Origin: Dipteris shenzhenensis | Lineage: Eukaryota; Polypodiophyta; Polypodiopsida; Gleicheniales | Direction: 5' to 3' (one strand) | Assembly (NCBI GenBank): GCA_047967505.1 | Contig: CM106539.1 | DNA length: 64,000 nucleotides | Shown: positions 10,700 through 21,999 of the stretch, in pieces | Layout of the letters: the number at the start of each line of letters is the position of its first letter | How positions within the stretch are numbered: position 1 is the first letter of the stretch | Notes under the pieces: model-generated | What the model was told of the DNA's origin: nothing | Databases searched by the model: none | The model's input: only the letters and a program-made list of their open reading frames with translations | Program-made: the position numbers and the translations under genes

Positions 10700-13222
10700 A
10701 GGGCAATGACTCAGTCGACTTGTATTCTAACAAGATTATCTAGGCATTGTCACATTCAAGATGTTCTTTATGCGTAGGCTACTTTGTTTGCAGCACGAGG
10801 TTTTATCAATGCAAGTTGACTGTTTTTTGTGTTCACACTCGTTGTCCCAACAGGGTATTAGAGCAATGTGGGACAGAGTTGGAGCTGTAATTGTGAAGAA
10901 ATCACACAAAAAAGCTGACTTTTTGTCTTGGAGTGCAGTTGCAAGTGGGACAAGCAATTGTACATCATTTGCAAGCAATAGGCAGCTTTCAGCTCTTTCT
11001 GTAAAAATCATGCAATTCTTTAGCATAGTTTTGCATTTATACATGGCTTCCCATAGTAGAAGCATGGTCCCTTTGACTGCATTGCCTTTTTGCCTTTCAC
11101 AAATAAGGGCTCTGTCATTGCCTCTTTCCATGCAATTGATACTTTCTGTCCAAATCATCTACAGTTTGTGCTTGAAGAAAAGTATCACCTTTTTTGTTAT
11201 TCTGAAGAAGAATAACACGTACCTTTTCCATGTCCCAAAGGTCTAGTCTATGCAACAAGCAATTACAACCATATTTAACATCATTTTTTTCTTTAGGAGA
11301 TGGTCCATGAATTTCTTCACCAGCATACCTCTGTCATGAGTCTATCTGCTTCTACCTCCAGGTGCAGTTTTGCCTCTGCCTCTGCCTGCAGAAGTGCCTT
11401 CACCCACATCGGGTTCCTTTTCCCACAAATTCTTGCTCAGTGTATTTTGGAGCCTCATGCCATCTGACACCCAAGAAAGATTGGTCCACTCATTTGAATA
11501 TTGATATTCATGTGGAATACTTTTTGATTAGCCTTCTCCTTTAGTGCTAGCCTTTGTCACTCATGGCTGAGTCTGGTGAGCTCAGACACATACACAATGT
11601 GTATTATGTTACAGTTTCATGCATTAATTCACTATCTGTAAGTTCAATTTTAGATCAGCAAATGAACATGAATTTTGAGATTTATGAGTTTGTAATCCTG
11701 TACAAATAAGTGAACTGAAGGTCATTGCCGACGGTGTGAGACAGGGTTTAACTTGTATAAACTGTACGGCAACGTTTTGATAGCAAATGCAATTGACATT
11801 GAAAAGTGTGAAACGAGTTGCCTATGGCATAGAAGATTTGGTCACATCAACTTTGAAGCCTGGCAAAGTTACACAAAGAACCGAGGGTGTACGGGCTGCC
11901 TCATGTAGCTGAAGAAGGAAAAAAGGGTATGTTAGCCATGGTGCTATGGAAAGCAACATGGGGATGCATTCCCTAAAGGTCGAGCACATAGAGCAAAGGA
12001 TGTGCCAGAACTAGTGCATACACATATTGTGGGATCTTTTGAGGTCAGGTCTTTGGGTAATGCATGTTACTCCACATTGTAGAACGGATTTGTGTATATC
12101 ATGTCGCACAAATAAGATGCATTGTAATATTTTAAAATGTTCAAACCACAGGTGGAGAATTAGTCTGGTAAGAAAATTGAAATTTTCATGTCAGTGTGGT
12201 GGGTAGTACAAATCTGAAGAGTTCATTCAGTCATTATATATTTACAGTATGAAAACTACTAGGAAATTATGTGAGTTACCCTAGGGAAATATGCAATAGG
12301 CACTAAATGGGTGTACAGGACCAAGAGAGATCCTAAGGTCAAAATTAAGAAATATAAAGCTAGGCTAGTAGCAACGGGCTATGGTTGGATTAAGGTATTA
12401 CTTATTTTGTTTTGAAACCTCTACACCAGTGGCAAAATTTAATACAATTAGAGCTGTTCGTTCTATTGCTGCACAAAAAGGCTCCTATCTTCCAAATGGA
12501 TTGTAAATATGCATTTTTAAATCGTTACTTGCAAGAGGAGGTGTATTGAATAGATGTACCAAGATGAGTCACATTGGAAAGAAGCCAAAAAGATTTTAAG
12601 GTATTTAAAAGGTCCCATGCGTTACGGGCTTGTTTATCCAACATCTACTGATGCAGATTGGGCAGGCTCAGTGGATGAGAGTAATTCTACAACAGCCCAT
12701 GTTTTTTTCTTGGCTCAGGTGCAACTACTTGGAGAAGCAAAAAGCAACTAACAATTAAGTTAAGCAGAATACAAACCACCAGCATGGCAGTTTGCAAGGC
12801 TACTTGGTTGAGACTTCAGATAGAGTACAGTTTCATATATCTGAGAAAAAATTGCATTATAGGACATGAATCTTATCTTCTGTACAACAAATCAGCAAGA
12901 AATTTGAATTGCTGCAAGATATATCAAGCATTAAGGGAACAGTTCACGGATGTGATTTTTGGACCAACTAATGGTCATTTTTAAAATCTGAAATCAATTA
13001 AGCTCAGGTAGGGCAGGTTATAAGTACAATGGGTCAATAATTTTCTTGACCTGCCACTGCCAAGGGTCTAGAAACCCTAAAATTGTAGCTACATGGAGTA
13101 GTTGTGTTTTGTTGTGTGCATATCTCACAACCACCTTGTATGTCGTCCCTCTTTGATTGTGCGATTTTATCAATACATGCCAGCTGGTTTTGTGTTAGCA
13201 CTTTCTTCTTGTTGTCACAACA
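10700..13222 (+). mobile_element. Degenerate Ty1/copia element
   Basis: An LTR end at about 10,852 (CCCAACA) is followed by GGGTATTAGAGC, a decayed tRNA-Met primer site. A similar end, GTTGTCACAACA, closes at 13,222; the last 70 bp of the two are recognisably related. Inside, on the plus strand, 11,820-12,010 encodes a pre-integrase/integrase start (LWHRRFGHINFEAW in broken frames, then a HRAKD block). Then 12,300-12,390 gives GTKWVYRTKRDPK and YKARLVATGYG, the copia RT start, and 12,560-12,740 gives HWKEAKKILRYLKG and DADWAGS, the RNase H. REQFTDVIFG at 12,930 is the copia tail. Many stops and frameshifts, and much of RT is missing. Confidence 0.75.
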
Positions 13223-13346
13223 CCAAGGAGATCTTCTCTTGTGAATAGGCCTGTGAGCTAGGGGCCATGTGTAGCAATGAGTCTAGATTGCTGTCAGCCA
13301 CCTCATGTACAAAGAGTGTTGCACACAGCTGATAGGGTGTCGAGAT

Positions 13347-13414
13347 GAAAGGATTCATGACCACATGGCCATGAGTAAACAAAGGATTCATGACCACATG
13401 GCCATGAGTAAACA
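13347..13414 (+). repeat. 33-bp tandem duplication
   Basis: The unit AAAGGATTCATGACCACATG with a following GCCATGAGTAAAC occurs twice head to tail and is nearly identical, pointing to a recent slippage or unequal-exchange event. Confidence 0.85.
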
Positions 13415-13574
13415 AAAAGTGGGGAGCTGAATAGCCCGTTTTTCTTTTAGTTTCAAAAGAGAGTTTGTTTGAGTATGCTTGTGCTTTCTAAGTTAGAATT
13501 GTATGTTTGACTCTTTGTAGGAAACAATACATAAGTGTAAAGGACCATTTAGCTTTTTATGTTTTAAATAAGAG

Positions 13575-13575
13575 T

Positions 13576-13611
<36 letters not shown>
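13575..13611 (+). repeat. (GA)n microsatellite
   Basis: About 17 GA dinucleotides in a row after a short GAGT prefix. Confidence 0.9.
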
Positions 13612-14149
13612 CCAGTTTTTTGGAAGATTTTGTTTCTTGACTTGCTTGTTTATTTTTGCTTAGTCACCTGCTTCCTTTCTTCTTTATTTCTTGTTTTCTT
13701 TCTCTTTTGTTTATTTGACGTATTTTAGTAAGCATTGCGTTTGCCCAAGAGACTCCGCGGGTCTTTAGAAACCCAGTATAGCTGCTTATGCTTGGGCATT
13801 GATGACGACATAAGTGTTGCTTTGCTTGCTAAGTATGTCTTCCTTTTGCTTTTCTTAAAAGTTTTTGTTTACCTCTTTTTTCTTCTCTTTCATATTCTCT
13901 TTTATTTTCTCTTTTATTTTCTGTGTAGATTTTTGATCTTTAGAACAACAAAAAATCTAAATTTGTATGATTGGACTTATTCTAGTCTTACAAAGGTATA
14001 TATATAAAGGATTGGAATCCACTTCTTATAGTATCTGAGGCATCCCATTGGTACATGCTCCTTAGTCTCTACCTCTTCCAGATCATTGGGGTTACATAAT
14101 CTCAAGTCTTGATGATGTCATGCGGCTATGATCTCACATCCTAGCTCTA
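13612..14149 (+). other. T-rich sequence, no gene seen
   Basis: Pyrimidine-rich and simple in composition. The open frame 13,735-14,007 is almost all Phe and Leu from T runs and is not credible as a gene. Confidence 0.4.
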
Positions 14150-14895
14150 TGTGAAATCTATGAGATGACATTTTGAGCTAACCGATTGCTGTATGTAGTG
14201 TGTGGGACAGATGAACCTATAGGTATTCTGATGCTTGGATGAAACCATTCTTGCTCAAATGGAGGGATTGCTCTTTGTAGAAGGCCATCTTTGTTGCATG
14301 TGGGTGTGATCCCCCACATGCCCATAGGATCTTGATTGGGAAGTTTTGGGTGTCCTCGCACTAATTGTGTATTGAGTCAGGATGTGTAGAGGGCATTCCA
14401 CATGAGAGACGTCTTTGCACCTTATGTGATATGTAGGAGGGCACTTCGCCTTTAGATGCTTCGTGTACTATGAGATGTGCCTGCGTCCTGTCAATGAGTT
14501 CATCCCTCGATGACGCCGGCCGTCACCAGATCCATTGGTCATTGAGATTATTTTTGATATCCTCCCTTGCCTGGTGGCCCTGGCCCCCCATCCGGTGTAC
14601 AGAGGACGTGACACATACGTGGAGAGATGACTGATTGGCTCCGGAGTAGTGATCTTGTATGGCCTCTTGTAGACTGATTTGATTTGCTGCATGTATCCTT
14701 CTGCAAAGACATCACGGTCTATATCTGTTCTGTCTCCTTTTCTTTATTGGGGATACATATCAGTCTTAGGTATGGATGCCTACTTAGTGGATCCATCCAT
14801 CAATTTTTCTTATTGTATCTGGTTCTTTAGTCATAGACCCTTTGGCCTTACGAAGACTATAATAAACTTTATTTTTTTGGTTTTCTAATGAAGTG
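14150..14895 (+). mobile_element. LINE 3' fragment (plus strand)
   Basis: In the plus strand, 14,276-14,460 can be read YRRPSLLHVGVIPP, HRILIGKFWVSSH, stop, then IESGCVEGIPHERRLCTLCD. This is collinear with the C-terminal Cys-motif region of the LINE at 20.5-20.8 kb. The 3' end at 14,827-14,880 (TCATAGACCC, CGAAGACTATAATAAACTTT) matches that LINE's 3' terminus. The copy is broken by stops. It abuts the minus-strand copia that starts near 14,890. Confidence 0.75.
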
Positions 14896-15023
14896 ATGGT
14901 GAAGACCAATCTGTTTGATATAGACAGGGAACACTGGATTCCTTACAATCTGTTTTACTTTCTAATGAAGTGATGCTGAATACCAATGTGTTTGGTATAG
15001 ACAGGGAACACTGGATTTCTTAC
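14882..15023 (-). repeat. Tandem duplication inside a copia RNase H tail
   Basis: A segment of about 65 bp (TTTCTAATGAAGTGATG through ACACTGGATT) occurs at 14,882-14,945 and 14,959-15,023. On the minus strand both copies encode the same RNase H C-terminal motif (NPVFPVYTKHIG and HHFIRK). The end of the coding region was therefore duplicated. Confidence 0.85.
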
Positions 15024-16060
15024 TAATGCAATACAACTCTGACTATCACAAATAATCTGTGTAGGGCTGAATTGTTGAAATCCCAAATCAATGTCAGCGT
15101 GGATTGTCTTTGCTGGACCATCTTCTCCAAGAGTGTAGCTTTGACCTCTTTGTTTGCACATCTCCACACCAATCTGAGTCACATGATTTCCCATGTAGTA
15201 GTCCCATATGCAATTTACCTTCCACATATCTTAGAATTCTTTTTGCAGCTTTCCAATGAACTGCTTTTGGCTGAGTCATTTGTTGACTTACTACTCCCAC
15301 TACATGTGAGATATTTAGTTTGGTGGTAGTCAAGTAAATAAGGCTGCCCGCAAGTTACTTATAAATAGTGGCGTCTCCACCTTCATCATCTGCTAGTCTC
15401 TTGTAGCTTGTTATACCCAAGAAATAATGCAATAAGCCTAGATTTGACATGTCAAACCTTTGTGAAAGCTTCTCTTGTATGGATTAACCGGCTTTTTCAT
15501 TGTTGCATGTTATGATTAAGTTATAGCAGAAAGCACTACTATCACAAAGCTGTCTTGATCTCAAGTACTTAAAAACTTGGATCAGATTGGCTTTTCTTCA
15601 TTTGTATGCTTTCAAAGAAACCATAATTTTGGAAAACCAAGTCCTTGGTGCCTGTTTGAACACATATAATGATTTAATCAACTTGCAGGCCTTGTATTCT
15701 TGTCCTTGCTTCACATAACCTGTTGGCACTCCCATCTGCTTGTAAGTCACCATTTAAGAATACAGAGTTAATATCCATTTAATGAAGATTCCAGTCATGT
15801 TGTGCTGCTAAAGCAATTATCACTTTCAGTGTTATTCTTTGCTGCAGGTGCGAATGTCTCAAAGTTCTTTGTACTATCTATGCTGCCATCTACTTTGTAT
15901 TACCATTTGCATCCAACAACATTTTGACCTGCTGGTAGGTTTGTAAGTTCCCAAGTATTATTTTTCACAATGGCATCATATTCAGCTTGCATTGCATCCA
16001 ACCACTTTTCTGATTTGAAAGTCTTAGGCTATTCTCATCCAAGTTCCTGCATATGATTGC
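14890..16060 (-). pseudogene. Copia reverse transcriptase/RNase H, decayed (minus strand)
   Basis: Read right to left, broken frames give NTWELTNLPAGQNVVGCKW and VDGSIDSTKNFETFAPAAK (RT start, 15,980-15,830). Next come DINSVFLNGDLQ near 15,770, RFDMSNLGLLHY in altered form near 15,460, LAGSLIYLTTTKLNIS near 15,340 and HWKAAKRILRYVEG near 15,250. DSQSCIALVRNPVF near 15,020 closes the RNase H. The order is that of a copia polymerase. Several in-frame stops and shifts make it inactive. It belongs to the element whose LTR and primer site lie at 17,214-17,950. Confidence 0.8.
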
Positions 16061-16444
16061 TTTGTTCACACGACCCCTTTTTTTGCTGACTTGGTGACAC
16101 TCTTTGAGCTGCTCTCAGATAGATTCTCAACCTTTTGTGTCTTCAAGTACCACCTAGGAACTCTGTCCGTTTTTCTCTGGTTTCTCCTGCAATTGCTGCT
16201 ATCCAAAACAGCTTGTTGTACTTCTCATTCAGACTCATTATCATAATGCAGACTGATCTGTTCAAACTTTTTGATATGGCATCTTCTTCAGCTGCTTGCT
16301 TAGGTGCCTCTTCTCCTTCACCATCACTTTGTGGCTTTTTTTTGCATGATTATACAGCTTTGGTTGTTGCAATTGAGAGTGGTTGAGTCATCCTATATCA
16401 TCCAAGATCAATTTTAGTTCTTTGCCAAAAAAAGAAAGAGAAAA

Positions 16445-16990
16445 TTATTTCAGCCGTACTGTTTCATATTGAATGCACGTAGCCCTATATTTTACTTGCA
16501 TTGGAGAAAGTGCAACCATGGGTTGCTTCTCGCTTAGCCAAGAGACACCGCTTCCTCCCAACAGGAAACGATAATGGGAGGTCAATCTACGGTTGTCTCT
16601 CTGAAATTCCACTAGAGGGTATCCGGCAGTGGATGACTGATAGATGGGAATAGATGGGCCCTTATACATCTCCCTCAATGTTGTCCAAGCCTCGAAAGAA
16701 GAGTTTGCCATGTGAATATGCGGCAGCACCACATCTGCTGTTGTACTCTCAATGATAGCCAAGGCTTCCGCATCCCGGATTTGCCATGCTCTCACTAATA
16801 TAGGGTTCGCTGGCGTCAGCACCGCTGTCGAGGTTGGAATTGTTACGTTGTTGTGAGGCAAGAGCTCTGTCCTCGTCGCAATCCCCCACGACTCCCTCAA
16901 CACAAAGTGGCTCCAAAAAGCTTTGATAGCGAGTAATTGGTCCAGTCGAGCTTGCCTGTCTCACCGAAATATGGGATCTGGTATCTATTG
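16445..16990 (-). pseudogene. Chimeric copia gag-RNase H remnant (minus strand)
   Basis: The minus-strand frame 16,903-16,445 starts as copia gag (RDAEALAIIESTTADVVLPHI, then FEAWTTLREMY). It then passes through an LTR-derived piece and resumes as copia RNase H (LLGGSGVSWLSEKQPMVALS). Sequence at 16,612-16,650 is nearly the same as the LTR terminus at 17,236-17,290, so an LTR fragment sits at the junction. Protease, integrase and RT between gag and RNase H are gone here. Upstream gag sequence continues to about 16,990. Confidence 0.75.
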
Positions 16991-17213
16991 GCCACAATAA
17001 TGGACTGAAAGAGGTAAATAGTTTAGAGTGTCGTACACCTATTTGAACCTGAGCCTTCCACTTGGGTACAATCCTTCAGACACGTGCCTGAACTTGAGCC
17101 TTCCGCCTGGGTACAATCCTTTACACACCGACGCTAATTCCTTTCCTCCGAGCAATGAATCAAGGCAGCAAGGTCCTTGCCTTCATGCTCCACTTCTTGA
17201 GAACTTCCGTCAG

Positions 17214-17226
17214 GGCTCTGATACCA
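17214..17226 (-). promoter_or_regulatory. tRNA-Met primer-binding site
   Basis: The minus-strand reading TGGTATCAGAGCC directly follows the LTR end CTAACA at 17,227. This fixes the right-to-left orientation of the rearranged copia element. Confidence 0.85.
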
Positions 17227-17950
17227 TGTTAGAAAATGAAATCCCACTAGAGGGTATCCCGCAGTAGCGGAAGACTGATAGATGGTCCCAAGAATTACAT
17301 GTGGAAGTGTTTCACTATGTAATCAAGCTTCATCAACATGTGTGTACTTCACAACCATTCATGTGTGTGCAAGCCATCAAATAGATTGTGCAAGCTAGCA
17401 AATAGACTGTGCATCAAGACAAATATAGAAGCAACACATATATTTCTGTCTATCCACAAACTGGACACAATACAATACCAACATGTTCTCCTACTATATG
17501 CCTGGCACCTCTAGATCTCTGAGCCTGCGTGCTACACTGAGCTTATGTAGGCTCTTTGTCCAAACGATCCCTTCCACCTTGCTGTCCAGAAAGCTAGCCT
17601 AGGTGGGCTGCCACTCGAGCTTAGTCTGCAGCTTCTTCTGTTCAACTCATGAGTATAGGCCCAATGTTGCCTGATTGCTGATCCTATCTGCTGTCTTGAG
17701 GGCTGCTCGAGAATGGAGGCCTTTAGGGCCCCCTTTTATAGGGCTGTTTGCCCTTTCCAAATTGGGCCGACTTTTTAGGCCCTAGCAGTTGAGTCAAGTC
17801 CCCCCTACCAGCCGACTGGGTAGAGGAGCCTATAAATGCCCCTACAGGCCTCATTTGCACGCTTTCGTTGGCCTTGCCTAGCCACATGGCATCTAGCCAT
17901 TGCCCAAGCAGTCCAAGATCTGCCCTCCATGGATGCTCTCCTTTGTTAGG
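17227..17950 (-). mobile_element. 5' LTR (partial) of the rearranged minus-strand copia element
   Basis: On the minus strand the LTR ends ATCAGTCTTCCGCT, ACCCTCT and TTTCTAACA, as the solo LTR at 32,701 does. Further in, blocks such as CCACCTAGGCTAG, GACAGCAAGGTGGAAG and AGCACGCAGGCTC match 32,318-32,415 in the same order. TATA boxes (CCCTATAAAAGGG near 17,735 and CCTATAAATG near 17,830 region) lie upstream. The rest of the LTR is displaced by the LINE that begins near 18,015. Its far start is recognisable at about 21,557-21,590 (GGTCACCTCCCCACCTG on the minus strand). Confidence 0.7.
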
Positions 17951-17954
17951 GATC

Positions 17955-17980
17955 TCTCTCTCTCTGTCTCTCTGTCTCTG

Positions 17981-18015
<35 letters not shown>
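17955..18015 (+). repeat. (CT)n microsatellite at the LINE 5' junction
   Basis: An interrupted CTCTGTCTCT run that becomes a pure CT run ends just where LINE homology begins. Confidence 0.9.
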
Positions 18016-18016
<1 letters not shown>

Positions 18017-20926
18017 ACATCACTCCTGGATTTCCACTCAGATCCGGTCCTATTACCTGAGATGGACACAGAGGACTCGGGCTTCCCTCGCTCCTCGGCC
18101 GATAGTCGCGCTCCCGTTACTGGGTATGGGCAGGCTCTTTTGGACCTTGGACGTATACATGATCTGGTCATCTACAATGGACTAGATCGATGGCCTGCCT
18201 CCTCTGGTTTCACATGTTTCCCACATGGCGGAGGAGCCAGTGTCGTCGACTATATTCTGGGATCTCCTGCTTTAGCCCCACAGATCACTGACTTCCGCAC
18301 TGCACCCTTACCCCCAGGAGCCGATCACACTTACCTTTTCTTTCATATACTTGCGTCCCGAGCCCCTCCCAGCCACACCCCGCACTATACTACCTATCAT
18401 GATATACACTTCGATCATAACCTCTCACCTGATTACTCAGCCCACCTAGCCTCCCTCCTCAGACACATAGGCATCATACCCTCTCTAGATCACCGAGCCA
18501 CCCTTATCACCCACTCCCTTCACAATGCAGCCCGCCACATCTTTCCTTCCACTGCTCGGTCCACCCGCCCTCCACCCGCTGGCTCTACCCCTTGCAACAG
18601 ATGGTATGATGACTAGTGCAAAGCATTACGCCGCACACTCCGACTCACAACCCAGCGAAACGCTAGGGCCAACCCACGTCTCACCAGGGATTATCGTCGA
18701 CTAGTCCGTCGCAAGAAGCTAGCCTTCCTGCGCCAGAATGAGGATACGCTACTGAACATTCTGTTTAGTAGCAACTCCAAGGATTTCTGGAGGAAATTCC
18801 TAGAACGCCGATCCCCCTCCCCCCTCACGGACACTTCCCTCTGGCACACCTACGCACGCACACTCTATGATATCCCTAATCAGCCCCCCCGACCTCTCAG
18901 CCACCCCCCGCCCCGCTTCTTGTATCCTCTTCACAACCCAGGGAGTCACCCACGCAACACATAAGCTTCATAACGGTCGAGCTAAGGATCATGAGGGCCT
19001 ATGCACAGAGTTTGTTGCCTACGGCATCAAAACTCTAGCCCCCATCCTGGCAACGCTGTTCAATGAAGCTGTCTGTCACGGGTTCCCCAGAGCCTGGACC
19101 CTGAACACTATCACACCCATCCACAAAGCAGGAGATCCCATGGATCCAGGGAATTACAGGACCATCATGGTTGGACATGTTATGTCCAAGATCTATGCAT
19201 CAGTGTTAGATGGCGAGGTCAGTGCTCGCGCAGAGATACAGGGGCTCAGGGCATCCGGACAGGCCGGCTTCAGGATGGATCACTCGACTTACGATCACAT
19301 TTTTACACTTAGAGGGATTATTGAGGAGGCCAGACACAGGAGACAGAGAGTATATTGTTGCTTTGTGGATTTCCGCAAGGCATTCGACACCGTTCCCTGC
19401 GCCCGACTCATCAGACGTCTGCAGGAGTTAGGCTACGACTCGGTGATTATCTGGGCAGTAGTAGCTCTCTATGAGCGGGTGACGGGGCAGGTCAGGATTG
19501 GCACCAGCTGGACCCCAGAGATCACGAGCACTATCGGACTCTGTCACCGACTCTATTTGGCCTCTACATCGACGAGCTCGAGACCACCATCAGGACACTC
19601 GGAGGTGCAGGCTGCTCTCTTGCGGGGACTGCCATCCAGATTCTCCTATACGCAGACGATGTAGTACTACTATCCTCTTCTGCTACTGGTCTTCAACGAC
19701 ACTTGGATGGACTTCAGGCCTTCTGTGATACACATGACTTGAAGGTCAACCTTGGGAAAACCAAGGTGATGATCTTCAACACTTCCAGACCCGCTATGCA
19801 TCGAGAGCAGTTCCTCTTCGCCGGCGACCCTGTTGAGATAGTTGACTCCTACACATACTTGGGCGTTGTCTTCTCAGGCCCGATCTTCACGATGTGCCCG
19901 ACCATGCAGGCCAGGATCAACCGGGGATACACCGCTCTTGCCAGGCTGGAGCGACAGTGCTACCACTCCCACTTCCAGGACCCGCGGACCAAGTCTCTCG
20001 TTTTTGATTCTTTGGTCCGCCCAGCAGGCATGTATGGTAGCCCTTGGTGGGGAGTCGACCTTTCAGACACAGAGTGGGCTCGAGTTGAGCGCCTGCAGAT
20101 ACTGATGTTTGCTCGGATGATCCGTAGCAAACCATCGGTACCACACCAGATCATTCTAGCAGAGTTCGGTGACTCACCCCTACAGCTTGATGCGGCTTTT
20201 CAGGCTATCACCTACCTCCACAGAGTCAGGGATTTTGGCTCCTCCGTTGACGGTCGCCTCCGCCTACCTTGGTTAGCCCTATCCTCCTCTATGGCCTTAT
20301 CTGTTGATGGGGACCAGCGATGCTGGTATAGTCGTCTCTCCAGTTGGTTCACCCGACTGGGCCTCGACTTAGACCGGTTGCCTCCTTTTCAGTACAGCCT
20401 CGACGCTCCACCATCTCCCCTCTCCCCCACTGACCAGGAGGTCAACCGGCTCATTTGGGCGGATCTGCTCCAGCTCCACACCTGGCGGACATGGTTTCTT
20501 CACTCCGAGCTTCCTGTGAAGCTCGACTTCTACCGCCGACACTGCCTCCAGATCTCACAGGAGGGCTTCATCACACCTCCGGGTTACACACAACTTCATC
20601 TACCACATGCGCTCCGGATCTCCCTCGGTCAGTTTAGGGTCTCGTCACACCGATTACGGATTGAGAGTGGACGCGCAGAGGGTATCCCACGAGAGGACCG
20701 CCTTTGCCCACTTTGCGACTTACAGGAGATCGAGTCGGAGGAGCATTTTGCTTTGAGATGTCCTATCTATTATGCCATTCGAGGTCGATACCACTGCCTC
20801 TTCCGCAACGGATTCGGCTCCCTCTCACACATGCTACAATTCCTGGATCAGCGGTGCCTTGCCGCTTTCTTACATGAGATGACCCGCCACCGAGATACTT
20901 CTCTCCGAGCACGGCGACACGAGTAG
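18015..20926 (+). pseudogene. LINE ORF2: endonuclease C-term, reverse transcriptase, Cys-motif (one stop, two frameshifts)
   Basis: Frame 2 to about 18,950 encodes the endonuclease end (GGGASVVDYILGSP, PPGADHTYLFF). A TAG at 18,614 interrupts it within an otherwise continuing frame. Frame 0 from about 18,950 to 19,530 encodes RT (LHNGRAKDHEGLCTEF, NYRTIMVGHVMSKIYA, VDFRKAFDTVPC). A second shift near 19,530 falls in the RQGCPLSP-equivalent motif, and frame 2 then runs to 20,926 with ILLYADDVVLLSSS (catalytic YADD) and LKVNLGKTKVM. It ends with a C-x2-C-x12-H-x4-C motif (CPLCDLQEIESEEHFALRC). The three lesions are few, so it is a fairly recent but dead copy. Confidence 0.85.
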
Positions 20927-21550
20927 CACACACAGCGTGAGGATATCCAGCGGCCTATCACTGACTTCTTTCAGCCATAGGATACCTCTTCTCAGTCTAG
21001 CCGACGACGCAGACGTGAGCGAGAGCCAGAGTCACGACAGCTGCGTCAGCGGACAGATTCACACATCCAGGTCCATGACATCTCGTCTCTGCTCTCGGCC
21101 CGTCCCACTGGGGTTACCGTTGCCCTCATCCACAGGGCCACCCGCCGCCCCCGACGACCGAGCTCGACTAGGCCGCGTGACGTCAGAGGCCAATCATCTA
21201 TCGCAGGGTTTTTTCCGACTTCCCATTTGATGGCCCCTCTATGATTGGTCTCTGGCGATCACCACCTGCACATGTATACTGTATCTCCCCCCTCTGCCCC
21301 ACTTTTTTGTGCCCCCCCCTTCTTCTTCTTTGTATCATCTGGAGGTAGACACATATTTTTTGTATCAGGACTAGACACATAGTCCTTCATAACCTCTTTT
21401 TTTGTAGAAACGGTTGGTTGGCCCGTTTTGAGACCACCATCGTTATGCTCATTGTATCAGTTATCTTTAGTCTCATAGACCTTCACGGTCTCCCGAAGAC
21501 TTTAATAAACTTTCTTTCTTTCTTTCTTTCTCTCTTTCTCTCTCTCTCTC
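18015..21550 (+). mobile_element. Nearly complete LINE retrotransposon, 5' truncated
   Basis: The element carries the C-terminal half of an endonuclease, a full-length reverse transcriptase region and a Cys-His motif domain. The 3' region ends AATAAACTTTCTTTCTTTC and passes into a (TTTC)n/(CT)n tail rather than poly(A). The same 3' end is seen in fragments at 14.8 kb and, on the minus strand, at 45.55 kb. The N-terminal half of the endonuclease (the GDFN region, present in the fragment at 354-674) is missing, so insertion was 5' truncated next to the CT repeat. It interrupts an LTR of the minus-strand copia. Confidence 0.85.
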
Positions 21551-21961
21551 GTTGTGCTGCCCACACAGGTGGGGAGGTGACCAACCTTATTCCACTAGTC
21601 TGGATCCCCCACCCAATCTTATGAGTATGTTTCCTGATCTGTGCTTGACAACACATGTTGAGTAGGCTGTGATATACATAAGGACCACACATGGCAGCCA
21701 ATTAGTTGTTTTCCTTGGTTTTGTGGAAAATCGACTAAGCGATCTGATTGCAAAGCTGATGTCGAGTCTCGTATTGGAAAGATAGATGAGGCTGCCTATG
21801 GAACTTGTGATGTCCACCAGTGGGGATGAGTGTTCCTTGGTTAACTTGGTATTACTTCCAAAATCTCTCAAGAATACTTCTTTGGTGAAATAAAGATGCC
21901 ATCCTTCTCTCGAAGCATTATTACCTGAAATGGTTTCAGTTTTGAAATGAATGGTTTCCAA
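21550..21961 (-). pseudogene. Copia RT fragment next to an LTR start (minus strand)
   Basis: On the minus strand 21,961-21,640 reads HSSPLVDITSSIGSLIYLSN, then TRLDISFAIRSLSRFSTKPR, the conserved C-terminal part of copia RT just before RNase H. Downstream on that strand the LTR start motif GGTCACCTCCCCACCTG appears at 21,590-21,557. RNase H is missing. Because an LTR start and the LTR end at 17,227 flank the LINE, this fragment and the rearranged copia may once have shared one LTR. Confidence 0.65.
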
Positions 21962-21999
21962 AATGGCAAGATTGAAACGGTGTCAAGATTTGCCTATTG

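Noticed and set aside
10736-11246. Long frames on both strands (140 and 161 aa) in the degenerate copia
   Set aside because: Neither shows gag or other motifs and they overlap antisense; they lie next to an LTR end and primer site where a decayed gag would be.
13735-14007. Hydrophobic 90-aa frame that looks like a membrane protein
   Set aside because: It is made of Phe/Leu/Tyr codons from T-rich low-complexity DNA.
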